Shown one piece after another: positions 51,300-63,273 of a stretch of 64,000 nucleotides of DNA; position 1 is the first letter of the stretch, and the number at the start of each line of letters is the position of its first letter. The notes below the pieces were generated by a model, which was not told where the DNA came from, did no database searches, and was given only the letters and a program-made list of their open reading frames with translations. The stretch is taken from positions 42,496,152 through 42,560,151 of the forward strand of contig CM075775.1 of NCBI GenBank assembly GCA_037974665.1, read 5' to 3'. Source of the DNA: Ehretia macrophylla. Its lineage: Eukaryota > Streptophyta > Magnoliopsida > Boraginales > Ehretiaceae. The position numbers and the translations under genes are program-made.

Positions 51300-53433
51300 A
51301 AATCACTTAACTTTCATTTCCAATGATGTCCTAAGCAGTTATCCATGAATGAATTAGGTTAGCGAAACTATTGTCTTTCGCTAATAAAATATCTAAAATC
51401 CGCTCCTATGACGTTTGACCGTGGAATCATTTACAAGCATATGCGCAAAACTGAATCACAACGCATGTAAAACCACTGAAAGTGCAAATCTGATTTGTGA
51501 TCCTCTTTAAGGCATGCTCAAGTCGTTTTTCAGAATTACATAAAGTTGTAAAGCTACCTAAAAATTGAATGGAAAGATTGGGTAGTGATCTGTTGTAATT
51601 TATGAATTTGAATCACGGATAGACCTCTGTTATATCAAAAAAAACAAAAAGAAAGAAAGAAAGAAGAAAGTTGCAAAGCTAATCAGATATGGATCGCAAC
51701 CTGAACCATCTTAAAGCATCTAAGCATATATTATGTTTCCAATAACATGGAATATCGAACTTGTTCTATAATATTCATCATGTCTTCCATAATATGGTCT
51801 ACAATTTATTAAAAATTCCAAAAGATCAGATGATTAAAGGCTATTATTCTGCTGAGTCACAAATGAGATTCACCAATAACTAGCTAGAACCACTTTTTAG
51901 CAGAGAATCACTAATCAAAGTTTGGTGTACGAAAAGTGGCAAAAAGAAGAATCATATATCATAGACTATAAACAGAATGGAAAAATAATTGTCTTGATTC
52001 AATGAGAAATTAAAATTTTAAAAAATCACACCGAAAAGATACCCAAACCATAATTATATTTTAAAAGACTAACTTAGTGTTTGGAAACACTTGTACTACG
52101 GAATTCATTTGATTTATAAATGAATTTTACGAGGATTTGTATTTATAAATGAATTCTCTTGTTTGAAACTATAAAACAATATTAAGTCAATTCATTTATT
52201 TGTGAATACAAATTGTGTTTGAAACACATGTAAAATTAAAATTTATAGTTATATTTTATTTAATTACTCTTCTTTTATTCAATTGTAATTAGACCGTCAT
52301 ATAAAGAGTTATTTTCTCATTCTATTATTGAACATTCATATGCCTCTATATGTAGTTTCTTTATACTGATCATTAGCAACGACAAAGCAATCTTTGAGTC
52401 TCAAACTCATTTTTGCAATCAGAGTTTATTCAAGTGGTGTTTGACATCATAATTGTGTTGTTAATATAGACTACTATAACATATATATGTGTGTGTGTAT
52501 ATATATATATACACAATTGGATAGGTTTATTCCAAATATTTTTTCTATAATCTTTATTTTTGGATTGGTTTTATTACAATAATAATGACAAAAATATAAA
52601 AGGAAAAATTGAGGAGAAATAAAAAAGATTGTTGAAAAAGAAGTAAGTGAAGATGTTGAATTATTATTATTATTATTTTTGTTTTTATCTATGTATCATA
52701 GCAAAGTCAATCACTTAACCTGAAAGCAATTTTGTCTTCAAAATATTAGCAACAGATTTGAAAAACTTGGATTTGGAAAGTCCACCTCTTGGGCAAGGAT
52801 TTGAGTAAGGCTTGTGAAAATCCAATATTGCAAATCTTGGATTTTGAATTTTTTAAAAAGGTGCTTCCAAATACAAAAAATTAGATTTGCAAATGAATTC
52901 AAATTTTTTATATCACCCTATCATTCCCTCACCCCTCATTTGTCTTATTAAAATTTGGATAGTAAATATCAAGTTTCTCATGTATATAAAATTCTATTAT
53001 ACATGAATGAGAAATATGTGATATATAACAATACTTCTTAAAATACTTAATTGTCTTAAAGTGTCAAACCAGAGGTGCATCAACAATATACTTAACTCCA
53101 GAAGAGAATAAAATTCATGTTTCCATTTCATTAATATTGAAATACACACTATAGAACATCACTACCAGAAATCTAAAAAGAATAATCAAAAGATTATAAA
53201 TTAAGCTCAGATTTCTTTCCAAAATTGCCTTCACACAGACTCAGAAATTTTAAGCAAAAGCAAGAAAACTCAATTTTCTTCACCTTGTAAAGAAAAAAAA
53301 AAAAAAATCAGAACCAGAAAACCAAAAGTTTTCTATTTCCACAATATAATTACAAGCTCCATTCATCTTTCCCTAATCCATAAAAACTAACCAAAATTCC
53401 AAATTTACCCTCCCTTTGACTTTCAAAATTTCA
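51300..53433. other. Intergenic region downstream of the MIZ1-like gene
   Basis: AT-rich. A possible hAT-like or other miniature element spans about 52075-52880, with GTGTTTGGAAACAC on the left and an inverse-like GTGCTTCCAAATAC on the right, but its borders are weak. The last 300 bases probably include the MIZ1-like 3' untranslated region. Confidence 0.4.
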
Positions 53434-54177
53434 TCACTTTGACCTCAGCAAGAAAACACTGAGCTCTTGACCAGGTCCTTCTTCCGGGTTGATTAGGTGG
53501 AAAGACTCCGAGTCAGCACTGCCTACAACACACTCATAGTTGGCCCGCATGTACATGAGCTCCTCTGAGCCGTGGCCCGTCCCGAACCCGGATGGTAACA
53601 CACCAGCTCCAACTGTTATGGATTGCATTGTCTTCAGCATTAGGCGGTTCTGCTCGGTGGCCTTTCGCCGAACCGCGAACCCGAGTTTTCGGCCGTTGCA
53701 GAACAATGTCCAGAGAGGGACCGAGTGGAGAGGGCAGCAACTCAGTTCTGAGTCAGGGGAGTCGTCTTTGAACTCTAGTGCGATTCGGACGAGTCCGCAT
53801 CGCATTTCTTGGATGAGGGTGGTGGTGGGTATGGAGAGCTCTAATAGGAGGGGTGGCTTTGTGTTGAGACGGTCGTGTTGGACGCAGAACCAGACGTGTC
53901 CACCGCGGCGGTGGCCGAAGATGGTGCCGATAACCATTGTTCTGGAGGAACGTTGTGGTGCAGAGAGGGATGTTGTGGCTGTTGGGGTGGCGGGTTCTGA
54001 GTATTCTTGCTGGTTATCTTGCTTTTTCCTTTCTGGGTCGTCGAGATCATCGCGTAAAGATGTACTGAGGCGTTTCTTGGTGGTATGGTGATGGTGGGAT
54101 GGCAGAGGTGTTGGTGAGGTGGGAGTTGGGTGGAGGCAAGGGAGGAGGAAACGACGGAGAGCATCGATCTTGGACAT
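53434..54177 (-). CDS. MIZU-KUSSEI1-like protein (DUF617)
   Basis: An intronless frame of 247 residues starting MSKIDALRRFLLPCLHPTP, a little shorter than Arabidopsis MIZ1. A low-complexity His/Pro/Thr-rich N-terminus (1-75) precedes the DUF617/MIZ1 domain (about 77-245). The domain carries TMVIGTIFGHRRGGHVWFCV, PLLLELSIPTTTLIQEM, VPLWTLFCNGRKLGFAVRR, MYMRANYECVVGSADSESFHL and the C-terminal end GPGQELSVFLLRS, all family hallmarks. An in-frame ATG at 54336 exists, but it lies only about 15 bases from a TATA box at 54349-54358, so it is probably upstream of the transcription start. MIZ1 in Arabidopsis is needed for root hydrotropism and associates with the cytosolic face of the endoplasmic reticulum. 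The role of this paralogue is inferred only by family. Confidence 0.93.
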   Translation of the reverse strand: MSKIDALRRFLLPCLHPTPTSPTPLPSHHHHTTKKRLSTSLRDDLDDPERKKQDNQQEYSEPATPTATTSLSAPQRSSRTMVIGTIFGHRRGGHVWFCVQHDRLNTKPPLLLELSIPTTTLIQEMRCGLVRIALEFKDDSPDSELSCCPLHSVPLWTLFCNGRKLGFAVRRKATEQNRLMLKTMQSITVGAGVLPSGFGTGHGSEELMYMRANYECVVGSADSESFHLINPEEGPGQELSVFLLRSK

Positions 54178-54348
54178 GGCTGATTTTCTTGACGAAATTT
54201 TTATGATTTTCAAGGCCTGTGAAGAGCAAGAGTTTTCGTAGTGAATGAGAGTTTCATGTATCGAGCTGAAAATAATGGAGATCCAATAAGAGGAAAGCTT
54301 GGTAGTTGCTAGGGGCTGGGGTGAGGGGAGGTGCATGCGCTTGTGGAT

Positions 54349-54358
54349 TCATATAAAG
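54349..54358 (-). promoter_or_regulatory. TATA box of the MIZ1-like gene
   Basis: Minus-strand CTTTATATGA, about 170 bp before the chosen start codon. With transcription starting 25-30 bp downstream, the leader would be roughly 145 nt and would exclude the upstream in-frame ATG at 54336. Confidence 0.6.
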
Positions 54359-54406
54359 AGGTTGAGAAAAAGGGCGGGAAGAAATATGACCGTGGAGTTA
54401 TGTTTT

Positions 54407-54710
54407 CACCTGATTTGCTGTTATTACTTTTTATTATTTATTTAAAGAAAAGCTTAAATTAATATTAAATTATATTAGATATTATACCTGTTTCGAATTC
54501 TTCCACAGATATTACATTACTATGTTATACCTGATTTTCTGTTATTATTATTATTTATTTAAAGGGAAACTTAAATTAATATTAAATAATAATATCAGAT
54601 ATTATACCTCACACGAAATGAATCTCGGAATATCACATTAATATTCTACACTTAATTTCCTGTTATTAATACGTTCACCTGATTTGCTGTTATTACTTTT
54701 TGTTCAGAGA
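54407..54710. repeat. Tandem repeat of ~122 bp in the MIZ1-like upstream region
   Basis: Related units start at about 54408 (CACCTGATTTGCTGTTATTA), 54529 and 54649, with a partial fourth at 54676. They share CTGTTATTA, ATTTATTTAAAG, CTTAAATTAATATTAAAT and AGATATTATACCT. The array ends about 50 bp upstream of the TATA box. Confidence 0.8.
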
Positions 54711-54719
54711 GAGATATGA

Positions 54720-55863
54720 AGATTTAGGTTTGACCGTTGACTAAATATGATTCATTTCAGGGGTTTTCGTACAAGGACTAGAACACGTGTAATCATGAGA
54801 TTAGAGGAAAGTGCATCGGGAAGCGGAGCCAGGTGGACACTATAAAGGATCCTACAGTTGGATTCTGATGATTCTTTGTCTATTTTGTCCTTTTTCTCTT
54901 CCCTTTTTTGGTAAGTTATGCTTCCCATGGCTGCATCTTGTGCCTGCCATGAAGATTAGGAGGATTCGGTCCGTGGGAAAGGCTCCCATTTGCTTACCTG
55001 TTTTGTTTAACTTTTACATGCTCTGTTAGTTGGTGCAATTTGACAACCGAATAAGAGAAAAATTCATTGCTCTATTTTGTTGTATAGGGTATTGGAATGT
55101 ACATAGACTCTATAGTATTAGACATTTTTTTGTGATAATTTTATTTTTGTACGATTTATCAATTTAGATATGACTATGTATTAGTTTCGAATAAATTATA
55201 TATTTTTTCAAATTTTGTAAATAGTAAGAGTTTCGTATATTGAATTGTCCTCTTATTATAAAAAATTCACCATCCCCCAAGTAATAAAATCTAGACCATC
55301 GTAACTCGATCTTTGTTGTCATTGCATTTTCATTTTTAGTTAACGGCTGCAGAAGAGTGCATGATAATGCAAAGAAGGTCAAAAGTGCCTAGAATACATT
55401 ACCAAATCGAAAGAGATTTGACAAAAAGAGATTGGTTGTTCAGCTCTAGCGATTCTTCGACTAAATAATATAATTAAAAAGGGCCAAGAAAAACCATCTA
55501 ATTCCAATCGACCTACCCTAACTCGGATATTATATATAATGCATTGATGAGATTAAAGTAAAAGAAATAATAGATGAGCAGATGACCACCTTTTTCGGTT
55601 TTATATTATCATTTTGTCGTTATTAATCTTCCTTATAATATTGATGTTAAGAAAATCCAAAGACACTCCACCGGGCCCAATCTACAAACTACATACCTCC
55701 ATACACATTGTTGGAAAAATTGAACACAAACTGTAAAAGCCATTGCCATAGGAAGAAACGTGTTGGCTCATGGAAATATGCTTCCACCAAACGTTCGAGT
55801 CCATTTATAAGTGGTAAATTGCAAAATGCCTTTTGTTTTTAGCCGAAATTCATAAAACCCCTT
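54720..55863. other. Intergenic region between MIZ1-like gene and copia element
   Basis: No gene, RNA or structured repeat recognised. Confidence 0.45.
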
Positions 55864-55868
55864 GTGAT

Positions 55869-56063
55869 TATAAGAGAAGTAAATGGCTGGAAAAGCATGT
55901 TTGTATTCATTGCTCATGTTACAATTTATACAACAGAACTATGATGATAAGAACCAGATTTATAGGGATACAATCACAACTCAAATAATCAGGAGTTATC
56001 CACGAGTCCTAGCCCTTGGGAATTTGAATAGAAGGCAATGTCGAGTGGGACTCTTGCTTAAAA
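55869..56063 (-). repeat. Copia 3' LTR
   Basis: 195 bp, about 98% identical to 60407-60601, with the GTGAT duplication on its outer side. Confidence 0.9.
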
Positions 56064-59000
56064 TGCCCCCGCAAGATGGTGGTGCCATCCGTGACACCAA
56101 TCTTGGAGCGAAGAAGTTCAAATCTCGGTCTAGGCAGTGGATTTGTGAGCAGGTCAGCTAGCTGATTTTGAGTGGAGACATGAGCAACAGTAAGAGACCC
56201 ATCTGCAACTTTGTCGTGCACAAAATGAAAGTCAAGTGCGAGATGTTTCATCCTAGAGTGAAATACAGGATTTGCACATAGGTAGGTGGCCCCAATGTTA
56301 TCACAAAGTAGTCATGGGGAATGTGGCAGAGGATAGTGCAACTCACGCAACAAATTAACCAACCAACAAAGTTCAGCAGTTGTTGATGCTATCGAACGAT
56401 ACTCAGCTTCGGTGGAGGAGCGAGCTACCGTACGCTGCTTCTTAGAGCACCAAGAAACTGAATTCCCTCCTAGAAAGATAACATATACAAAGATTGAGGT
56501 ATAGTCATCCCAGTTACCTACCCAATCCGCATCCGAATAAGTAGTGAGAAGGGGCGAGCTCGTCGACTTAAGAAAGAGACCATAGGCAGCTGTATGTTTT
56601 AAGTAACGCAGTAGCCTCTTTGCCGCAGTCCAATGTGACAGTTTCGAACAATGCATAAATTGTGCCAATTTGTTTGTAGCATAAGCTATGTTGGGGCGAG
56701 TTAGGACCAAGTACTGTAAGCCACCAATGAGACGACGATAAGAAGTAGCATCAGCCAAAGGAGCACCATTGTCTAACATAAGTGGTGACGAAGCATTAAG
56801 TGGTGTTTGAATTTCTTTACCACCGTCCATATGAAACTTTGCTAATAAATCATATATATATTTCTGTTGACAAAGAAATAACCCATTAGATTAGTGAAGT
56901 ACCTCAACACCCAGGAAGTATGAAAGAAATCCAAGATCCTTGAGGGAGAATTTGCGAGATAGAGCATTGATCGTGGCACGAATTTGAGTTGGATAGTTCC
57001 CTGTTATCACCAAGTCATCAGCATACACCAATATGTACAAAGTCAAATTCTTGCGAGAATACACAAACAGTGAAGAATCTGACCTGGTGCTCTTAAACCC
57101 AAGTGATAAAATATAATTTTTTAGCTCTAAAAACCAGGCACGAGGCGCCTGTTTCAAACCATACAATGACTTAAGAAGACGACAAACATGAGTAGGTTGG
57201 GACTGATCAACAAAACTTGGAGGTTGAACCATAAAGTCTTCCTCAGTTAAGTGACTATGCAGGAACGCGTTGTTCACATCCAATTGATGAATGTGCCAAC
57301 CATTTGATACTACGATAGATAGAACCACTCTGATTGTAGATGATTTAACAACCGGACTGAAAGTTTCTAGAAAATCAAGACCAGGACACTGATGAAAACC
57401 CTTTGCAACTAATCGAGCTTTATACCGAGCAACACTCCCATCTGGATTTCGTTTAACTTTGAAAACCCATTTGCAACCCACAATGTTATGATGCGGCTCA
57501 CGAGGGACCAGTGTCCATGTTGAATTCTTATAAAGAGCATCCAACTCGGCTAACATAGTTGTCTTCCACTCTGGGATTTGAAGTGCTTGATGTACTGTAG
57601 CAGGTTCGATCGTGGAAGGCAGGGAATGCTTTGTGGCAACCAAGGCGAATGGCTTCTTTGGTTTGACAATATTATTCTTCAGCCTTGCTTGCATTGGATA
57701 TGTAGATTGAGGAATATATGGAGTGTCTGGCATATTTGTGAAATCAGTTTGTGACAAAGGGACCATCTCGCGAGTGGGCAAGACATCAACAGCAGGAGTT
57801 GGCGCAATAGTAGATAGTGGCAGTGAATGACCAACTTGTGAGACCGGAGCATTAGAATCTATTGTAGGGAAATATTGTGTGACAACTTGAGTGGGTAATG
57901 GACGCCGACACGGAAACGGGATAGGCGTGACAAGAGAAGATGAGTGGGACACATCAGAAGAGGGAGGTGGTGGTGAAGATAAAGTAGCAGACCTTGAGTC
58001 AGACTCGATAAAAGACACCCAACGTGTAAGTGTATGAGAATTAATGTGATCAAACTGTGATTGCATAGGAAGTGAAGGAAACTCATCTTCAACGAAACTT
58101 ACATGGCGTGAAATATAAAATTTGTGTGAGAGAGGTTCGTAGCAATGATATGCATGGTGAGCAGTGGAATAACCAAGGAAAATACAGGGCTTGGAATGTT
58201 GTTCCAATTTGTGGTGCGAATAAGGGCGAAGCCACGGATAGCAAAGACAGCCAAAAATTCGCATACTAGAGTAATTCGGTACAGACTTAAATAACATTTC
58301 ATAAGGATATTTCTGAGAGAAAATGCGAGTGGGTAGCCGATTGATAATGTATATTGTAGTTTGAAATACAAATGGCCAAAGAGAGAGAGGCAACGACACA
58401 CGATGAAGAAGGGCCAAACCCATCTCAACAATTTGTCGATGCCTACGCTCAGCTGATGCCACATGCTTAGGGGTATAGGGAGGAGACACAAGGTGTTGTA
58501 TGCCATGTCTCTCAAAGGTAGAACGAAGGCCTTGATACTCTTTTCCTCCATCCAAGTATACAATGGCAATAGAATAACCAAATTGTTTCTCAACCATAGT
58601 TTTAAAAACATTAAAAACATCATAAACATCAGATTTATAAGAGAGTGTAAAAAGCCGTGAATATTTTGTGAAGTGATCTACAAAAAGCACATAGTAAGAA
58701 AAACCATTTATTGATCGAATCGGGGAAGGTCCCCATACATCCGTAAAAATAATTTCTAGAGGACGACTGCTAGACAAACTACTCATGCCAAACGGCAGCT
58801 TATGGTTTTCTACTATTACACGAATCACAAAAGGACACTGGAGAATAAGAGCTAGAAGGTAAACCATGTCGAGTAATAATTTGGCGCAAGACTTGATTGG
58901 AAGGGTGACCAAGCCTATTATGCCATTTATTAGAGTTGATCCTAACACCAACATGTGCCTGTTTCGGTTGGTGCGGCACACCATCTATTGCCCACTCATA

Positions 59001-60329
59001 TACATTGTTCCTGGTCTTGCCCTCTGCGAGACGTGCCCCCATGGTGAGATCCTTGACAGAAAAAGAAGAAGGAGAAAATTCAATGGAAACATTGTTAGTG
59101 CGACATAGTTGGTTTACAAAAATCAAGTTCTTTTGCATACGAGGAACACACAAAATATTAGATAAATGAAGAGGACGATAAGTGGATGGAATAACTGAGT
59201 CACCAGTAAAGGAGATGGGTAGACCTGTTCCATCACCAATCACAACATCGTCTGGTCCTTTATATGGCTAATGAATAGATAAGTTGTTAAGATCAGACGT
59301 CACATGATGAGACACCCCAGAGTCAAGAAGCCATGTATTACCAGAGGGGATAGCAGCAGTGTTAGCAGTTGGTTGAGATGATGGAAAGAACAACTTCTTA
59401 GCTGCGAAGCACTAACGTGCAGTATGCCCTTTCTTGTCACAAAACTGACAAAATACAGGCAGTTTATTTGAGCCTGCCGAGGCCGTGGAGTCACCATGAT
59501 TGCTGTGTTTAAAGTTGCCACTGGATTCAAAATTACGATTGCTATGACCTTTGTTGTTGTTGCCGTTGGATTTCTTGCCATGTGACGAATTATTGGAGTA
59601 ACGAACCGCGTTGACGGTAATAGGACCAAGATGACCAGCGGCTCTTTGTTCTTCACGCTTAAGGAAAGCATCATATTCAACTAATTTTTCATGAAGCTCA
59701 TCAAATGTAATAATGGTGTCTTAAGCCCGAATGGCAACAGCGAGTTCTTTGAAAGCAGGCCCAACAACATTGAGAGTGTGGGTAATAAGGTACTGGGGAG
59801 GAATAGGTGCTCTAAGAAGTGCAAGTTCATCAACAATGTCGCGCACTTGAGCCAAATAGTCCGTCATAGATTGGTTTCCATGAGAGAGCAACGTGAGTTG
59901 CTCGGCAAGACCCATTATGTGAGAAGAAGATGGATTTGCATAATTCTTAGCGAGGCAATTCCAAGCCTCTCCAGCAGTGGTGCAGGACCGAACAATAGGA
60001 ACAACAGAATGGCTAAGCAAGCCAATGATGCCAAGGAGCAGTAGTTTGTCTTGGCGCATCCAAAAAAGATAATCTGGATTGGATTGTTGTTTGCCAGCAA
60101 CCTCAATAGTCTTGGGTGGACAGGGATTGCTGCCATCAATATACCCTAACAAATCGTATCCGAAGAGAAGGGCATCAAATTGACTTTTCCAGGAATAGTA
60201 GTTTGTCGGCGTAAGTTTTAGCGGAAGTTGGTTTGCGACATTGATGGAAATAAGTGAAGGAACCTGGGTAGAAGCAGAAGTGGCAAGCATGGTCATAGGA
60301 GAAGAATAAGATGAGGTGTTTGTTTCCAT
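56000..60329 (-). pseudogene. Copia gag-pol polyprotein with nonsense codons and a frameshift
   Basis: The gag frame begins METNTSSYSS at 60329 and includes LTPTNYYSWKSQFDALLFGY. A zinc knuckle CQFCDKKGHTAR-stop-C follows, then a protease segment WLLDSGVSHHV (DSG). Integrase follows, with HNRLGHPS, then catalytic Asp in FTDVWGP, Asp in YLDGGKEY and Glu in ASAERRHRQI. Reverse transcriptase has KARLVAKGF, LDVNNAFLHS, SLYGLKQAPRAW and YADDLVITG, and RNase H has YSDADWVGN and SSTEAEYRSIA. The frame is interrupted by stops at 59721, 59412, 59268, 56891 and 56312, and by a one-base shift near 58805-58815. Several stops could come from CAA, CAG or CGA codons by C-to-T change. As it stands it cannot make a polyprotein. 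Its promoter would lie in the right-hand LTR. Confidence 0.92.
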
Positions 60330-60406
60330 TGAGACTGGGCAAAGCGGAAAAAAAAACAAGGCGGATCGAAGAACTTGCTAGAGTGTTATTTGAGCTCTTG
60401 ATACCA

Positions 60407-60601
60407 TATAAGAGAAGTAAATGGCTGGAAAAGCATGTTTGTATTCATTGCTCATGTTACAATTTATACATCAGAACTATGATGATAAGAACCAGATTTA
60501 CAGGGATACAATCACAACTCAAATAATCAGGAGTTATCCACGAGTCCTAGCCCTTGGGAATTTGAATAGAAGGCAATGTCGAGTTGGACTCTTGCTTAAT
60601 A
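60407..60601 (-). repeat. Copia 5' LTR
   Basis: 195 bp, directly followed on the minus strand by the tRNA-Met-type primer-binding site. Confidence 0.9.
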
Positions 60602-60606
60602 GTGAT

Positions 60607-61817
60607 GTTGAAATGACATTTTATCCTTTTGCATTTTTTTCTTTAAGGTGGCATTAGAATATGTACTTATCTCACATCAAAAAATTATAAACCTCTTAGC
60701 TAGGCTATTCTTTTTATAACTAATTGGTTTAAGAATGAAACCTTATAATTCTTAATGTGATATCAGATTCATAAGACGAGTTATCTTCCAAGTGTGTTCA
60801 TTTTATCCAGCACGTGCATTTATCTTTCACGTGTATTTATCAACACGTGACTCATCCCAAAAAATCAGGTCACCTGTATAGGAAAAAACTTATTCGCCAA
60901 TCTCTTTACCAAACAGATCAGAAAGAAAAAAGCTTTCTACAACTACATGATAAAAGTCCAAACCTCCTTAATAAGTTTCGGCATGAAAAAGCCTAAATCT
61001 TCCTTAATTACAACCATTTTTTTTTTTTACAAAAACTCTCCTCACATATTTAGATCTTTTTGGAACAACAATAAAAAAAAAAGTCTAGACGTCTTTAGTG
61101 CTACACTAAGCCGGCAGCCTCGGCTTAGTTTCACAAAGCATCTAGACGTCTTCCAAACGAAGACCTCGTTTCATTCGTGAACTTCTCGATCTTCAGATAT
61201 CATGGAAAATATTAAAGCAATTTATGTACCTATCAATCACTCCATTATGATCTTCTAATTGAAAGTATTAACAAACATCACATACAAAAAGTCAATATAA
61301 TGTAGCTCAAACACATAAATTTTAAGATGAAATATAATAAATTATTCTCTAAAAATTTAAGCAATTAAATATAATGAGGTGGTAATTTTTTATTTTTTAT
61401 TTTTTGATTTAAAGGGACGCATAAAGTCATATACATACGTAATTAGTGAGATTCGAGTTCACAACTTCTCATAAATATTGCGAGTATCATGTCAGTAGAA
61501 TAATTTAAATGGTATTGAATTTAAACGGTGTTAAATTCAAGTCTCGCACGTGCAGGTTGAATGCATTTGAGATGGTTTGTAAGTTACGTTAGGTTGTCCT
61601 TATAAATGATGTCCCCAACTCTCACTTTCAATGATGGAGAAACAAAAGCACATTAGAATAATTCATCTCGTGTTTGACCCAAATTGTAGAGCAGATATTT
61701 TCCTAACTACATTGGAGTTGCATCATATCTTTTATATTTCACATTATACATTTCTAATGCTCAGTAAAACTTGTTTGTCCATAACAGATATTGAGTTGCA
61801 AACCAAAACTTTCAGCC
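60607..61817. other. Intergenic region with a small hairpin
   Basis: No gene supported. A short structured segment at 61081-61155 carries two direct copies of TCTAGACGTCTT around an imperfect CTAAGCCG...CGGCTTAG hairpin. Confidence 0.45.
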
Positions 61818-62153
61818 ATGAGAAACCTTGTTCTTACATTTTCTTGTGTTCTGTTTTTCCTTCTTATCAGCATCTCCTTCAACTGCGTGTTGTCCAAATT
61901 TCGGCAATATTTGGAACGAGGTGATAGTTTATCGGTTGAAGATGATTCAGATTTTATCACATCGCCAAACAAGTCATTCACTTGTGGCTTCTATAGTGTG
62001 GGAAGCAATGCTTACTGGTTTGCAATATGGTTCACGAATTCGAAAGACAGAACGGTTGTTTGGATGGCAAACCGCGACAGGCCGGTCAATGGCGAAGGCT
62101 CGAAGCTATCAATTGGGGGGACCGGAGCCATGGTCTTGACAGATATTGATTGA
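61818..62153 (+). pseudogene. Truncated G-type lectin S-receptor kinase fragment
   Basis: A 111-residue frame starts MRNLVLTFSCVLFFLLISIS, a clear signal peptide (about 1-26). It continues into the first part of a B-type (bulb) lectin domain: LERGDSLSVEDDSDFITSPN, FTCGFYSVGSNAYWFAIWF and RTVVWMANRDRPVNGEGSKL. This is the N-terminus of ZmPK1-like S-domain receptor kinases, which are normally about 750-850 residues. The frame stops at VLTDID in the middle of the lectin domain. Nothing resembling the rest of the lectin, PAN, transmembrane or kinase regions follows within the next kilobase. It may be a pseudogene remnant, or just possibly a short secreted lectin-like protein. Confidence 0.85.
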
Positions 62154-62647
62154 CCAATAATACGTCGTAATTTAGAAAATCCACTTAGTCATCAGCAGAA
62201 AATGAGCTTAAAATGGAAATAAATTTGCTTATTAAAAGTTAGAGAACAACAGACCTTAAAAAGTTGTATGAAATGATTTGATAGTTTTTTGTAGTGGCTG
62301 GTAAATGCATTAGAAAGAGAGACGTTAACATTAGGGCACATTTTAATACTAGTTTCAAATGTTTATCTAGATTTCTAAATGTGTAAATTTAGAGACAGTT
62401 TATTCCTTGATTGAGTTTCCAATATTCCAATCCAATTGTATAATCTTTTGTTATCTGAATCTCTTCTCATTGGAATGAGATGATGTACCCCCTTTTATTT
62501 GTAATATATTTATTGTTTCTTCGACCAAAAAAAAAAAAAATCCCCCCTCCCCCGGCATTTATCATTCAAATTAGTCTTCATCCTTATCCTTATGTTAAAA
62601 AGCAACGAACAATGGCTATGAGACAAAACAAGTATAAACAATACTAG
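62154..62647. other. Spacer between the lectin fragment and the next transposon
   Basis: AT-rich, with a poly(A) run near 62527-62540. No continuation of the receptor kinase gene is visible. Confidence 0.5.
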
Positions 62648-62656
62648 TTTTATAAA

Positions 62657-63059
62657 TGGTAAATTATGCATATATAGTCTCTATTGTTTACACATTTTTT
62701 CAAGTTGATTCTTAATATTTTAAAAAAATCATACAAGTCTCTAATATTTACAAAAGTGATTCAAAATGGTTCATATTATTCAAAATTAATCAATTTAGTC
62801 TCTATTATTTTTTAAAAGTTTCAATTTAGGACCCAAATAAGAGTCATGTATAGAGACTAAATTAATTTTTTTTAAGAAATAATATGGACTAAATTGAATT
62901 TTTTTTAAAAACAATAAGAACCAAATTGACTAATATTAAACAATAAGAACTATTTTGAATCACTTTTGTAAACATGAGGACTACTATAAATCTTTTAAAA
63001 TATTAGGAACCACATTAAAAAAATATATAAACTATAGGGACTAAATGTGAAATTTACCA
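62657..63059. mobile_element. Palindromic Mutator-like element, 403 bp (family A)
   Basis: Starts TGGTAAATTATGCATATAT and ends GTGAAATTTACCA. The arms are mutual inverses. Flanked by a perfect 9-bp direct repeat TTTTATAAA (62648-62656 and 63060-63068). Confidence 0.9.
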
Positions 63060-63273
63060 TTTTATAAAACAAATATTGTTTATACGTCTGAAAAGCCCAA
63101 CGATTGACAAAAAAAACATTTTTCGTTGCTTTTTAACACAACAATACTTGTTTCAAATAGTTGTCAACTGATCAGCGTATAACAATACTTGCTTTATAAA
63201 TTATTACAAAAAACCAACGATTGATTTCCGCATAATGCAAAAGGCTTCAAAGTTTTATGTATATTCTACATTT

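Larger units (their letters stand above)
55869..60601 (-). mobile_element. Ty1/copia LTR retrotransposon (Ale/Retrofit-like), 4.7 kb
   Basis: Two 195-bp direct repeats (55869-56063 and 60407-60601) differ at only about four positions. The unit is bounded by GTGAT at 55864-55868 and 60602-60606, a 5-bp target duplication. A primer-binding site TGGTATCAAGAGC (minus strand, 60406-60394) directly adjoins the right-hand (5') LTR. A purine-rich tract with GCGGGGGCA adjoins the left-hand (3') LTR. The internal gene order gag, protease, integrase, reverse transcriptase, RNase H is that of Ty1/copia. Short LTRs and the gag N-terminus suggest the Ale/Retrofit lineage. The LTR ends read TA...TA rather than the usual TG...CA. 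Confidence 0.93.

Noticed and set aside
53540..54091. 183-codon plus-strand ORF opposite the MIZ1-like gene
   Set aside because: A shadow of the minus-strand DUF617 gene, whose protein matches a known family throughout.
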